A DNA stretch of 64,000 nt from Antedon bifida (taxonomy: Eukaryota; Echinodermata; Crinoidea; Comatulida; Antedonidae). The stretch spans positions 1,178,001 to 1,242,000 of the forward strand of contig OY727093.1 of NCBI GenBank assembly GCA_963402885.1, given 5' to 3'. Within the stretch, counting starts at the first letter, position 1. Each line of letters starts with the position of its first letter. The translations under genes were made by a program, and so were the position numbers. The notes below the pieces were generated by a model, which ran no database searches, had not been told where the DNA came from, and saw only the letters and a program-made list of their open reading frames with translations. Of the stretch, positions 36,968-50,362 are shown piece by piece.

Positions 36968-38244
36968 AGATTTTTAACTTTTCAACTTCCACTAGGGGCA
37001 GTAGGGGTTACTGATGAATGATGGTTATTGCGTACCAATCAATATTCATCATCTAAATTAACTATAAAGGTAATTCAATACCGCAACAAACATTGACATC
37101 ACCGTATTCCTGGTTTCTTCTCATATTCCCTAATAAATTCACTCGCAAATAATGAATTATAGCTACCATATCAGAGGTAGAACTCAATTTAAGTTCATGA
37201 ACTTAATATAATCAATACTGAACTTACAGGGAATATTACATGGATGCAAAGCTGATCTTTGGTGCAACATAAAACCTTTGCTACGACACGTAAAACTCAT
37301 AATAATACCGCTCACAGAATTTATTGATTTATTTTTAATTTCACAAATTCTTTAACTAAAGAAGTTGCATTATGTCATTATAACAAATGTGACATGTTGT
37401 TTACCACATGTTTTGCTTAGTCTTTTTGTAAAACACCATTTATTTCTTTGCAGGAGGCTAGCCTAGATTAGATATTATATCAATATCTTAGCATCCATTG
37501 TATATATGGGGAATTACTTAGTTTTGTTTTGTTGATATATTCCAACATGAACTGTTTTTATTTGTATGTATTTGCGTCTTAGACCAACTCAATGTATTAT
37601 ATGCAAATGATATTAATGGAAATAATGTTTCCACTGATGTTTTCGAATACAAATTTACAATCTAAAAATCTTCTTTTTAAAATTAGGAATAGTTCATATG
37701 TCGAAAAAAAGATTTTGCCAGAATAATTGTACTTTGACTTTAAGCATTAATACTTATTTCTTAGAACTGTTTAGTTACTATAGTAATTGTCTCCATTTTT
37801 GTAAAAACATGTTTTTTCACTTTTCTTCAAATTCATTATATTGCTTCTTAAGGAAATTGTAAGCAAATATTTTCTGAATCAATAAATGTAATATAGACAA
37901 ATTCTAGGCCTGAAGGGTATATAAATGTCAGGTAACCTAGTAAGGACTATGTTAACTGCACTCCAGGGTAAAAGCGCTCATTTAATGGTTTAGTAAGATT
38001 ATACAGCTAGGCTAGGGACAGATAGGTTTGCCATTAGCTTGCGAAAGTACAATTTATCGTTATAATTTTAATTATTTTGTCTGTTCATTAATATATTTTT
38101 AGATGTGATAAATGTAACATTAGATGTTTTGTATCTAAGCTGATTTTGGTTTATGCTATAAAGTAAACGAAGGTGATGGAGGAGGTGTAAATTTGACAAT
38201 TGCAATACATAAACTAGAATTTAATTCGTCACTTTGACGAATTA

Positions 38245-39799
38245 TAGGTGATCATTTTTATCATTTTACTGAAATTAATTTTTTTAACATGCACGGTACG
38301 TTAACATACGATCGGAAAATGTTGATGTATGCCATCCTATTATATGCTTATAGTGCTGAGTTCCTATATGCCATATACAATATGTACAGTATATACTGTA
38401 TATCTATATACAGTGTAGCATAGGTGAAATTACGGGACACACATGTTCTAATTTTTTGGCATGATGACGTTATCAAACTAAACTTTAAGATGACAATTTC
38501 GAAAGATAATTAATTGAGCAAAAAAATATAAGATTTGGAAAAAAATTTGGCACGTAGAAGCGCTGTGCGCGCTCTTTGAATTGTGTATAACTTTGACGAA
38601 AAATATGAAAAAACTACTTTTTCACTTCAACTGGCCATATGTTAACGTCACAACATCCGATAGGCTTAATTTTTATATGAATTAATATCTACATTTCATC
38701 AGCTTTCATAATAAATTATAATCATCAAGGTAACCTTCAATTCTGAAGAGCTGTAAGATATTCAAATTTACTGCGAAGGTGAAATTACACGGCCTACGTT
38801 ATTCAAGTTTTTACGCGTGATGACGTCATTAAAATGAAGATAGTGTCAACTCATGATAAAGATAATTAATTAAGCAAGCACATACTGAAAGTTGTGCGAA
38901 ATTCGAGCACACATAACCAAGATGCGCTCTGTTGAATGTGATAATCTACACAAAAAGATAACAAATCCTAATTTTTAAATTCAAGTGGCCATTTGATGAC
39001 GTCAAGACATTTTGTACGTAAAATGTGTACATGAATTCATATCTACAACTCAATGGCTTCCAGAATAAGTTAAAAAAATCGGGGGTCATCTTGCATTCTG
39101 AAGAATTATTTTCATTTTAAAAAAGACCTATTTTTCACCATTTTCAGAACTTTTGTAAAATTAATGTGCGCATTTTGTCATTTTTAACGTGCTCGTATAG
39201 CGTTATTTTAAGTCGGAACTGACTCAAATTTGGTGAATGTACTAAGGATGGTGAGTAGAATGAGATTTGTAAAAAAAATTCATATTTTTTACGCTTTTTA
39301 AGTATCGCGCGCGCAAAAACGCATTTTTGCGCAGTAATTTTTTGAAACACGCAAATGGCCTAATTCATGCTCTAAATTGATCAAAACTTTATTTTGAGCG
39401 TTTTAAATTTTTAACGCGCGATATCACGCGAATTAACCTACGTGCGCGTGCGTTTTTATTTGCTAATATTTTTAACCTTGATCTGAAGTTTACGTGTAGT
39501 GAATTTCATTAATATGTGATAATGAATTATGGAGATATGATTGATAATGTGATTTCGCAAAATGGCGTATAAATGTCGTCACGGATGAGTGATCACGCTG
39601 GAAAGCTTATTAGGATTAAGTTATATTATTTGAAAGATATTCTGAAATTTTTGTAATCATTGACATTAAACTTTTTGAGATAATTGTTACACAAAATAGT
39701 GTACAGAAACAATAAAAAGAAAAAAAAAAAGAAAAAAAATAATAATAAAGATTTTATACAATAACAATAGGTGATCATTTTATTCTAAATGATCACCTA
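38245..39799. mobile_element. CpG-rich non-autonomous element with two internal direct subunits
   Basis: The motif TAGGTGATCATTT at 38245 recurs inverted as AAATGATCACCTA at 39787-39799, and the right end is itself a hairpin (39768-39799). Inside, 38423-38774 and 38778-39120 are diverged direct repeats sharing ggtgaaattac, gatgacgt, gataattaatt, tgcgc.ctct, gtcaattctgaag-like blocks in the same order. A CG-rich part (cgcgcgcgcaaaaacgc at 39306) and an A-rich tract at 39710-39745 follow. No coding capacity is seen. Confidence 0.65.
38821..39004. promoter_or_regulatory. Two perfect CRE-like palindromes TGACGTCA
   Basis: TGACGTCA occurs at 38821-38828 and 38997-39004 in the second subunit. One-mismatch versions (TGACGTTA at 38464, TAACGTCA at 38643) sit at the equivalent places in the first. 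The octamer is the CREB/ATF consensus. Function is not shown, and the sites may simply be part of the repeat. Confidence 0.4.
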
Positions 39800-41534
39800 A
39801 AAATAGTACAATAGTTTAATTTAGTAATTAATTATACAATTTTTAGGAAAAAATTGGGAAATGAAGAAAGGAGGACAGATGGGAGACCTAAGAAAGAGAA
39901 AAAAAGTTGGAGATTCACAAATTGTTGGTCCCTTCGGAGTAGTGACATGGAAGGAACGATCGCCACATGTTTTAAGACAGTCAAGGAAGGATTGTGTAAG
40001 AAGATGTAGATCAAAGTAAGTGAGTACATGCAACAGTAATGATGACAACAGGTATAGTGTTTACTGAATTGTATAAAGAATGATTTGTGTATAATGTGCT
40101 ATAAAAGATGTATATAAACAGAGAGAGAGTTTTATGGGCTTACGTAAAATTTAAGATGTAGAAAATTGGTTAAACATGAGAACATGATAATTTTCACAAA
40201 TGTAGTTATTGACTATTATATAATTATGTAACATTTTTGATGAATATTTAATTTAGCTACCGTGTGGTATCCATGACATTTTATAACCATCAATTAATGG
40301 TTGCTAAGCAACATATCTTCATATAGTTAATATTATAGCATTAGGGATACACTGCAATTGCAGACATACTGCGTGGGTGTGTGGACACACGGACCTGCAG
40401 CGTAAATAAACACAATATTTTACATAATATTATTAGATTCAATTGATATTGGGGTTTTCAAAACAAAATCAAAGTAGAGAATTTAGTATAGATCTTAATT
40501 ATTCATTTGAAATTAAATATGGCACATTTTCAAAATAACATTCTTACAATAAATAATCAATTTTATTCATAATGAAGATTTTCTCACTTGAACACAAATT
40601 ACACTTGTAATAATAATGTAGAACCCAATTATAGTAACAATTTTCAACTAGAATATACAAAAATTATATTTTTTACATTTTAATGAAAGCATCAAATTGT
40701 TATCTCAATCAACAGTACAAATGTGCTCAATAAATTGTATATATATATATTTACTGCATCCATTCTTTGTTTTGTTATGCTGAAGGCATCCATTTTATGT
40801 TATCTTGCCCCACTGACATCATTTTGTTCATGCATATAGGTCACACAAATGATTTAAAATCGGTTACTTTTATTCTGGGTGTGGGAATGTATAAAACACA
40901 TGATGTAGGTATTGAAAGACTGAAGCCTTTATAAATGTCAAAACTTAGGTGTCAGAAATGACCCAAAAAAAATAAGTCAATGCTTCATAATTTTGAAGTC
41001 TAAAAAAATATGTTATTACTCCCAGTTCAGAATGCAGAAATATTTTTGAAGACAAAAAGAATTTGAAAGAAGGTTCAACTCAATTAATATCAACGTACAA
41101 TTTTATTAGGCAAGACGATATTACTAGCCTCATCCTTCAGATGGGACATTAAGGCATTGGTCATCTATTCATAATATGCAATAACAAAATTGCAGCAAAT
41201 GCCAAGTACGTATTTACACTTGTTCCACACAGAGCATCATGGTAGCCTAACAATAAATATCTTTTCAACATGATTTCATAAAGCATATGAAAAACATTGG
41301 AACAATGATATAATGTTCTTTTGAACTTTATATGACACATTGGTAATAAAATCAGGTATCTTGACAAAAGAAAACATCTTTCTGTGATAAAATGACTGAA
41401 ATAATATAATGAATGTTTTTATAGAAGGTCCGAAAAGTTCATGACCTTATACATCTGTCATTTTTCAATAAAGTATGTCAACATACTAATTGTACTAAGG
41501 TGTAAACTGTTCATTAGAGGCCAGGGAGTACATC

Positions 41535-41590
41535 GGTGAAGAGTAGGTACTTGGTGAAGAGTAGGTACTTGGTGAAGAGTAGGTACTTGG
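41535..41590 (+). repeat. 18-bp tandem repeat, three copies
   Basis: ggtgaagagtaggtactt at 41535, 41553 and 41571, essentially identical and followed by a truncated ggtgcgg. High identity implies recent expansion. Confidence 0.9.
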
Positions 41591-41716
41591 TGCGGGGATC
41601 CCTTATGAGCCCATAACAAAGGTATACTGGGATTAAGTGCAGGTGAAATATTTGCACAATTTCATCTTTTATCAATTAAAATGTTATCAATTAAAATTAA
41701 AATTGATAAAAATGCA

Positions 41717-42010
41717 TTAAAAAAAGAATAAAAATAACTAAAAGTACCAGTGAATCAACCCAATAATATTACCTCATCATTACTGTACTATGATGCATAT
41801 GTTTTGAAAATTAGACCATTCATTACTTAGATGACACACTTCATAAATATAATCAATATTTATATTAAAATTGCAGTAAAAAAAAAAAAATAACCAAAAC
41901 TACCAGTGTAGAATAATCATCAATATTATGATGCATATGTTTTGAATATTGGACCATTCATTACTTAGATGACACACTTCATAAATATTATCAATATTAT
42001 TAACATTAAA
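41717..42010. repeat. Tandem duplication, ~160-bp period
   Basis: aaaataactaaaagtaccagtg and, further on, tgatgcatatgttttgaa, gaccattcattacttagatg and acacacttcataaatat recur about 160 bp later (41878 onward) with few changes. Confidence 0.75.
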
Positions 42011-42544
42011 AATGAAGCAGTAGTAGGATGAATCATCCAAGAGCAAAGTCGGCAGGTAACGTTGATAGCGCCGCACCTGCTCAGGTGTGTAAAGATGCTG
42101 CCGGTATGCGTACAGTATCATATGACTCATTCAATATTCATTCTCCTCATCCTCCTCCTGCTGCTATGATTTAATGGTAACATAGAAAATAGCAGCTGTG
42201 CCTTGATTATGTGTAAGAGATATTGCTATTATTCATCTTAAAATAATGGAAAATTATCAGGATACATCTGTACCCTGATCAAACATGTAAGAGATACAGC
42301 TATTAATCTTAGTTATTGAATAAAATATTGAAGTAAGCCAGTATGTGAAATATTATGTAATAGATTGAGGCTTTAGCTTATATGCGCTAATTATTATTAT
42401 TCTAATTAATTACAGGTATGTACCTCTATTCTTTTTTTACATCTATTATTTACCCTAATTATTCCAAATATGGAAATTAAATATAAATGTAATAGAACTA
42501 TATTCAGTAGGTACCACAATTCTTTCAATACATATTTTTTTTAA

Positions 42545-42770
42545 TGATCAGAGCAAATTGATCATGTGGTCCAGTGTTCTTACAAAAAAAACGTAATGTA
42601 CCAAAGAACCTCAGCTTGAAGAGTATATTTATCATATTCATTTTTTAAAAATTATCTTGGTAAATTGGACCTATGGTCAAATGTTTGTATAAATATGTTG
42701 TGATAAAAAAAAACATACTGTACCAAAGCACATGTAACCTCAGCGTGAAGAGTGTGTTTAGTAAAGAGTA
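42545..42770. repeat. Diverged tandem duplication
   Basis: gtaatgtaccaaagaacctc plus agcttgaagagtatatttat near 42593 resembles actgtaccaaagcacatgta plus acctcagcgtgaagagtgtg near 42717. Both are preceded by a run of A and a tggtc(c/a) word. Confidence 0.5.
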
Positions 42771-43135
42771 ATTATTTGCTTAGTCATAGACACTGCATCA
42801 TAGAAAGTACAATCTTCATCAAGTAATGATGAGATCAACAAACGAATGGATTAGCTAAATCGCAATGATTGTTCGCATTTTAAAAGCAGGTCAGTTTAAA
42901 TTCTCGTAAAACCAATTATGATCACGTGTTTACGATCAATATCGGTTAGTTCTTATGGGATTTAAGATTATAATTAAGTCAAAGATTGTGGAAGACAGAT
43001 TATTTTTATTACATGATATAAGAATCTAAATTTGATAGCAGAACAAATACAGTAGTATACTTCAGATATGGTTATGGATATAGTGTACTTTAGATTCATC
43101 TTATACTGTTGTATGCTAATGTACAGTATAGTACC

Positions 43136-43410
43136 TCTGTTAAGGGGACACCTTCAGGATCAAACAAAGTGCCCCTTCAATAAGGGTGTCCTCTGAATAT
43201 GGGTCGATAGTAGAAGTTTCAAAACATATATTATTTTATTATGTTTGTTATATTTTCAGTTACTGTACCACTTTGGAAATCAGTGCACTAGTACTGAAAG
43301 TGGTGCTTGCAGAATAAAGAAAGAATAAATAAATAAATAAATAAATATTTCCCCTCGTTCATTTCATGGGAAAGTGTCCTCTGAATAGGGATGTCCAAAG
43401 GATGTGTTCT
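43136..43410. repeat. GGGGACA dispersed repeat fragment 2
   Basis: Contains ttaaggggacaccttcagga, then aagtgccccttcaataaggg and gtgtcctctgaata. A second gtgtcctctgaatagggatg at 43376 brackets an AAAT microsatellite (43324-43349). It appears to be a split or nested copy. Confidence 0.5.
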
Positions 43411-44957
43411 ACAGTATTTATTGGTAGAAATACCAACCTATCTACTGCCTCCATGTGTTCAATGAAAATGTATTCTTTCAATATTATTAATTATAATTAA
43501 TTTCTAATTAGAAAAAAGAAATAAGATACAATAATGAAAATGGTTTCATATTTTATTTCTTTTCCCTTAATATCAAACAGAAAACACTAAAACTAAAAAA
43601 CATAATTTTGTGGAGCGATGTAATTGTGATTGGAGACGGAGTGACGAAAATCAATCACAGATCCATTTTCTCGCTGATTTTGAATGCTTTACTGCGTGTC
43701 AACGTGATTAAATTCAAGTGTCACTTGAGAGAACTAGGACAATTGGTGAAACATTTTTTATTACAAAATTTAATGACCTAAATATGTGATACTCACACCT
43801 TACTGACACGCTATAGCAGATTATTGCAATGAAATCTGAATTTTTTACATATTAAATAGTAAATATTAATACGTTATTAACAGCCTGCAATTTAATGATG
43901 TACTTTAACCCAAATATGTACACCTACAGTATATTTGGAATATTCTGAAGTAGAAGCTTTCTAAATGGTATATTCTTTGCCAAATATTGTGTAAAAGTTG
44001 AAGAGACCAACTACATATTGAACATGTCACTGAAACTCATCAACTTCTTTATTTTACCTTTAACTATGTAGACAATGTTTTAAGGTTTGCATGGCGAGTA
44101 CCAGTAAAGTCAGGTTTGAGGTACACCGTTTATTTCCAAAATAATGTATGTTATGTATCATGTAATATGTTTCCAAAAGTAGAGAATGAAGACGGTCAGA
44201 CGATAAGATTACTCCATGAGCATATCAACCAACGTTCCCGGCTGTATTCTATTTACCGCAAACCTGATTTTACTATACTTAAAATAAATAATGGAGTATT
44301 ATTCTACAGTTTAATTTCAAGTATTTTAAACAAAAAATAAATTCATTCAGATGTTAATCATCAATTAGCACATTAATTACAGAATGATATAAATTGGCAT
44401 ATTAAACTTGATTTAATACTTCATATAATATGCAATATATTTAATCAAATACATTTCATATGCATATTATTAATTAAAGTGATCTGCTACTCTAAATCAT
44501 TATACTAATCTAGATAACAAGTTCCACAACTATTGGGTTGAGTGATCAATCCCTAGAGGATAAACAACCATGAAGGGGACAAGGCTGGGGAAGGAAGACT
44601 CTGATCACATCACATACATAACACAGGTCAAATGTTGTAACATTGATGTTTTAATTACATGTGTGTAATAATTGCTTCGGAATCAATCACGTCTCATTTT
44701 TTTGTTTGTGCAAGGTCAAGTACGGTACGGTGCCCAAGGTTATGCTACTACATACAATTATTTCTTTATTTTTATTTTTTATTATTTCATGTATAATTGA
44801 ATTGAACAATATTGCAGAACAATATTGCAGTAAAATAATGGCATACTGCAATTCATGGCTCTTAATAATAATACTTCTAGGACGACAATTCTTTCAAAAT
44901 TCATATTTCAATCGATCATCCACTTTTAATATAAAATGATTGCCAATTACAGAAGAA

Positions 44958-45090
44958 CTTAAGGGGACACCTTTGGGACCCACAAAAGTTCCCCGTCAAG
45001 TGTTGCCATTGAATAGGGGTTGGTCAACATATTAAAACATATATTGCTCCTTAATAGGAGTGTCTCAACGGAGGTGTTCTGCTGTATAGG
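44958..45090. repeat. GGGGACA dispersed repeat fragment 3
   Basis: cttaaggggacacctttggg followed by acccacaaaagttccccgtc, then gaataggggttggtcaac and ccttaataggagtgtctcaa. Same family as the fragments at 20376 and 56815. Confidence 0.55.
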
Positions 45091-46489
45091 TTTATATAAA
45101 AAGATTGCATGATATCTATTAGTTTTTCTATATTTTGACTTTTAATTTAGCATTACATTTTTTTCTATGTTTATTTTTAAGTGTTATTTTGTATTATGTT
45201 TTGGCTAAAATAAGGCCTCAAGAAAAAAAAAAACATTGCTGAAATTCTTCATATATAAATATCATAATAGATAAAATTGAAAAATAGAATTACATAACAA
45301 ATTGTTTTAAGAAAAACACTAGACATTAATTGCTGCAAGCACACAATTGTCATGCTTAATGAATATGAATGTTTAAGGCATCCACTGTAAATTAAATTTT
45401 GCAATATAAAAAATATGATACATGTAACATCTAGTCTAATTGATCTTAATGGAGTAATTTAAATGCAACGATTAAACTAGAAATTGAATATAGCATTCAG
45501 TGTCATTTATCATCTCCGCATCCTAAGAATCTTGATGCTTGCTCTATCATAAGGTGATTATATTATATCGTTTGAAATATATCTTATGTTTAATACTGGC
45601 AATGTATAACGAGGTAGACAGTTAAATCATTAAGGTTTAATCCGATGCGACATACTTGGAAAAACTCTACACCAAGGTGATTTTATCTTAAAGCCACGTT
45701 CACACACAAACACACAACTAAGAGTTAGCATTACATAGATATAAGCCTGTGTTCACACAGTTGTTCCCTATCTGGATCACTTTTAATATTTTACCAAAAA
45801 CCAAATAAAGTCATATATCCAGAATTCCCACACGATGATTTGAATACTAGAAGTTGATTGGCTATTGAATACAGAGGTCAAATTACTAAATTGGACATTC
45901 AGAATCACGCTATCCTGATCGGCCAAACAAGATTTTGATAATCAGATCAGGCATTCCCGATGCAGACGACATTTGGTTACCTCTCGATTTGGATTATAGT
46001 CCGCTAGTCCAGGTCTTAAAATATGAGTCCATGACAAACAGTGATTTTTAAAATATTTTATCTTGTGTAGTAAGAAGAATTCCTTGTTATATATTGGTTA
46101 TAATAAAAACTACAAGAGTAATTCTGTTATGTTACAAAAAAGGCCCCTGAATATACAGGGCAAAACTGGAAGGGTTCCCTCTGATGGCGCTTGAAATGGC
46201 TGATGGTTGAAATTTAAAAAATTAAAAAATTACAATTTTATCAAACTACCTAGTTGATAATCATTGTATTCATGTCTAACATAAGTCCCGGACTAAGTAA
46301 GTAAGTCTGATTTCAGAGCATAGATAGGCTAGTTAAGGAGAGATGTTAATCAACATCTTACAAAGTACATGCATGAATAAACGATGACAATGTGATAATG
46401 GGGAAATGATCTATTTCCTAAGTAACACTGGTAGATAGCTAATGTCAGATACTAATCAATACTGATTCTCTCAGTTTTATCTTAGATCT

Positions 46490-46710
46490 TTAAATGTAAA
46501 TACACTTGTCGTCAAACTGTTTTTTACTTAGACTGAGCGATCTACCTTCAAATTCTACACTGTCATCTATTTCTTTCTTTTTGAGGACTTTGTTTAAACC
46601 ATGCCTTCCGATTGAACCATGACATTTGACTGCATCATGCTTTTCAACTGAACCATGCCTTGAAAAGTTTGCCTCTTGCAAGCTGACATTTCGAGGCAAC
46701 TCTATCGACC
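46490..46710 (-). CDS. Unrecognised coding-like stretch with His/Ser repeats
   Basis: Minus-strand open frame reading GSIELPRNVSLQEANFSRHG, then SVEKHDAVKCHGSIGRHGLN and KVLKKKEIDDSVEFEGRSLS, ending DDKCIYI and a stop. Composition is more protein-like than nearby frames. The middle is built from short degenerate DNA repeats around the plus-strand word ttgaaccatgcctt. No good donor or polyadenylation signal was seen, and the only upstream boundary is a weak AG at about 46711. Its phase does not fit between the NAV candidate first exon and the CH exon. It may be a terminal exon of another gene, a degenerate repeat, or chance. Confidence 0.2.
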
Positions 46711-47777
46711 CTTAGTTTTCGAGGAATTAACAAAAACCCATAAAATACTATTCAAATTTGGGTCACTCAAAGCCACTTATACTTGTTTAGTTAGTACTAT
46801 CAATGGAATATGATGATGCTATAGGCCTAAGTCTATGTTTAATAACGTGTCTTTGGTTTCCTTCAGACATAATGAGCATGATGCTTGGCTTCCACTAAAA
46901 TAAGTTCTGTCTATTTTCTGATAATTTTCAAACCAATGTCAAAGGGAAAACAAATTTCCTAAAAATATTAATCATTTTACTTAACGAAAAAAAAATTAAA
47001 AACGTGAAAACTACAAGGCCTAAATGTATTTGGTTCATAATGTCAAAATGTCAATTATTATGTGGTTTCACACCCACAACAAACCTGGCAGATTAGGGTT
47101 GAGCTCCTAATTAAATTATAGGACAGCAGCTTCCAATGTATTGGTACTAGTACTAGTGTTAAACCAACATAATCACATCTCAATCAGCGCAGTAGAAGCT
47201 GTCATGTAGAGGAAATTGATTCCTGGCAAAAATATCAAAGCAAAACAGCACTAGCAACACCAATGCAATTCAATAGTCTACTCACAGCCGTAATTGTACT
47301 AAACTCTTTTTTTTCATTGCTTTTTTAAACCATAATAACTGCTAAGAGCTGTAGCTTTATCAAGTCCTACTTGCTCAGTAAAACTTACTGAGACAAGGGA
47401 ATACTTATTGCAGTTTTGAGGTCTGTGGTAAAGCTCATAGAACCAACAAAGTTTATGTGCGGACAGTGGTAACCTTTCCCTTCCTCGGGTAATTTTTTAA
47501 TCAACAAAGTCCAGTGTGAATATGGATTTAATATTTTACTATAAGCCAAACTACATTTTCTACATTATACTTGTAAAAAGGTATATAAAAAAAAGAAATT
47601 TACATTTGCACTGACAAGATCAAATGTCATCTACAAACGACCTACATTTCCAAGCTGCAAATATAAAATCTAGTAAACCTAAAAAGAAACTTTGCATATG
47701 ATCTGATGGCTGTAATCTAATTGCTGATGCATTACGTTTGAAGATAGCAAGATCGACATCTCTAAATCGAATCTTAC

Positions 47778-47816
47778 CTCAGGTGTTACCTCAGGTGATA
47801 TATCCACCTGTCCTCT
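47778..47816 (-). CDS. Possible 39-bp cassette exon before the CH domain
   Basis: Minus strand AG at 47817-47818 followed by 13 codons (RGQVDISPEVTPE) and a strong donor CCTGAG|GTAAGA (GT at 47776-47777). It is phase 0 on both sides, so it could be inserted in front of VYSDWAN without changing frame. The acceptor pyrimidine tract is only moderate, and the CCTGAGGTAA word is locally duplicated, giving a second, upstream GT. Low confidence; it could be chance. Confidence 0.15.
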
Positions 47817-47984
47817 CTATACTCATACAGCAAACACATTATGCATTACTTCTGAGATTTTGTAGACAAAATTTGCAAATCTTATTTTAATGTTGTAAGG
47901 ACAGATTTAAACCACACAGGATAAATTAATTTGTAATTTTCTCACAAGAGGACTTTCAGATTGTGAATAAATCAATTGAGTTTG

Positions 47985-48149
47985 TTAAGCTCTGTCTACA
48001 ATATCAAACTAGTTTGACAAAAGAGTGTGATGTGCCCAAATATGGTTGTGATATGCTTAAATATGGTAGTGATATTACATCATCATGTCCATATATGGGC
48101 ACATCACATTTTTTGCCACATAAAGTTTGATAGTGTAGACAGGGCTTTA
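47985..48149. mobile_element. MITE family copy 1 (TIR AAGCTCTGTCTACA)
   Basis: Starts ttaagctctgtctaca.tatcaaact and ends agtttgatagtgtagacagggcttta, giving inverted ends of about 25 bp. Between them are related ATATGG.../...CACATCAC segments that form an imperfect long hairpin. Flanking TA is consistent with a TA target duplication (mariner-like MITE), but that is inference. Confidence 0.75.
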
Positions 48150-48431
48150 GACCTTTCTCATTTGAAATGTTCAAATCGTTGACAACAACAGAATATATGC
48201 TGCACTCAAAAATACATAAAATCATGAACAACCAGATGTATCCTTTACGGACAGTGAGATGATTTTATAAACTTGTTTGTGCCAAAATCTATGCACAACT
48301 AAATTTGAAAATATTCTATTAATAGTTATGTAATTACATATATCTGGTGTATATTTTACAGTACATTGAAACTGCAACACATCGAACATTTTATATTTGT
48401 TATGACGAATTATATAATCAAAATAATCAAC

Positions 48432-48553
48432 TTAAAGCTCTGTCTACACTATCAAACTTTATGTGACCAAAAATGTGATGTGATATGATTTCACATCACT
48501 ACCATATTTGTGCATATCACTACTATATTTAGGCACATCACATTTTGAGCTTA
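48432..48553. mobile_element. MITE family copy 2, internally deleted
   Basis: Begins ttaaagctctgtctacactatcaaact like copy 1 and carries the accatattt...cacatcacatttt core. It then ends abruptly at gagcttaa, so most of the right inverted end is missing. Only about 280 bp separates it from copy 1. Confidence 0.7.
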
Positions 48554-50195
48554 ACACATTTGCCATTAGTAAACACAATTAATGAACGTAATTGATTTTA
48601 CAAATTGAACAGCTCTTTTGATACAATTCCCCCTGGATTAATAAACCAACTGAATTTAATACGTAATGTTCATTCTATCTACACATACGTACGCCACTTT
48701 GAACTATAACATGGTTTGGACACATTAAGAATTACACAATCACAGTCGTGAAATATGGTTGTAATGTTTACAGCAAATTAATTTATAATATAACTTATTG
48801 TGTTGTTCCCTTCTGTAAGTGGTGAGCTCCTATTGGTTGGAAAAATAAAAATAAATGTTTGCAGATACTTTGACAAGAGTCAAGATTTGATTTTGTGGAT
48901 ACTAGACAAAAAAATGACATGACGACTCAAACATTTTAGTTGGGAGATTTCGGTTTCATGTTGCGCTATAAGACGATGTCATTGTGCACACGCTCAGAAA
49001 CATGATCAGGCGCAAAATGACATTGAATGCCAGCTGTATAGTGGAGTGAGGCATCATAAAAATTAACACTCCATATTAACAATTAAAGATGTAGCATTAC
49101 TACATTATCTAAAGTTAAACTGCTGTAAAATGGGTCATGGGTGCTAAACTGCTAACAAATGACATATCAATATTGTGTCACATTGAAGGCCAAGCACAAC
49201 TATAGCCACTGCCCACTATTTAGACATCAAGGCTAATCTTTATCCTAAGCTGTGATGGGTTATTGATTTTGTATAAGTAAATAATTCCTTTGTAAACTGG
49301 TAATTCTCCATGTGTTCTCCAAAAACCTTCAAACAATAATCACATGTGCTCTATGGATAGACAATTTATAAGCACTGGTGTTTAATGCATGTTATTGTTA
49401 ATTAAATTGTGCAACTGCATGACTTTTTAAAATACCATTTGATATTTCTTAAAGTAATAGTCATATTCTGTCAATTTATTAAAAAAATAATTTTTAAAAT
49501 AGTTATTCAAAGTTGCACATTGCAATATTAAGTTCTAATTTTTCAATAAAACTAAACTTAATTTATTGTCTTCTTTTTTTGGATAATAATTTACAAAATT
49601 TAGGTGGGGCCGACTTGTATCTGAAAATATCATATTGTCGCTGATAAGACCCTTGATATAAGCATTCCCCCAAATGAGGAGTAATGTCCATCCTAAATGA
49701 ATTAATGATCTACTTCGAAGTTAAGACTATTATATATTTCAATTAAATATAAGTGATGTCACTTAGAAACATTTACAATGACTTTCAAAAGTAGAAAGAC
49801 CTTCAGAAATTAAAATAGCAGACATTAGCTTAAACAGGTTTGTAGCAAAAGTACCCAACACAAAGTTGCTTGCATAAATGTTAAATTAATTTTTAGCAAA
49901 ATCATTGTCTAACGATACACAAAAGCTCACTTTAATTGAATGATAGATGATATATCAATTTTTCTTCTGTTTATTATTGAAATTATTTCCCTTACCATGA
50001 AAAGTGCCATTAAACAGAGTTTAAAATTTCATCAAATTTAAATTTACCTTTTGATTATTTCCTTTCAGTCACGTTTAAACATGATATGTTTAATTTACTC
50101 CTCCTCCTCGGTCTGGTTAGATTTTTCAAGTAGGAGTAAATACAGTAGAACGCACTCCACTTTCTAGTAAAACTCCTACTCCGGGAAAACTCCTA

Positions 50196-50362
50196 TTAAG
50201 CTCTGTCTACAATATAACTTTATGTGACATAAAAAATATAATGTGCCCATATATGGACATGATGATGTCATATCACAACCATATTTGGCCATATCACTAC
50301 CATATTTAGGCACATCACACTTTTTTTTTTCAATCTAGTTTGATAGTGTAGACAGAGCTTTA
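50196..50362. mobile_element. MITE family copy 3, opposite orientation core
   Basis: Ends are ttaagctctgtctacaatat at the left and gatagtgtagacagagcttta at the right. The core (cccatatatggacatgatgatgtc...accatatttagg) is the reverse complement of the copy 1 core, so it inserted in the other orientation. Confidence 0.75.

Noticed and set aside
43796-43830. Possible NAV first exon at donor TCA|GTAAGG
   Set aside because: No in-frame ATG precedes the donor before a stop.
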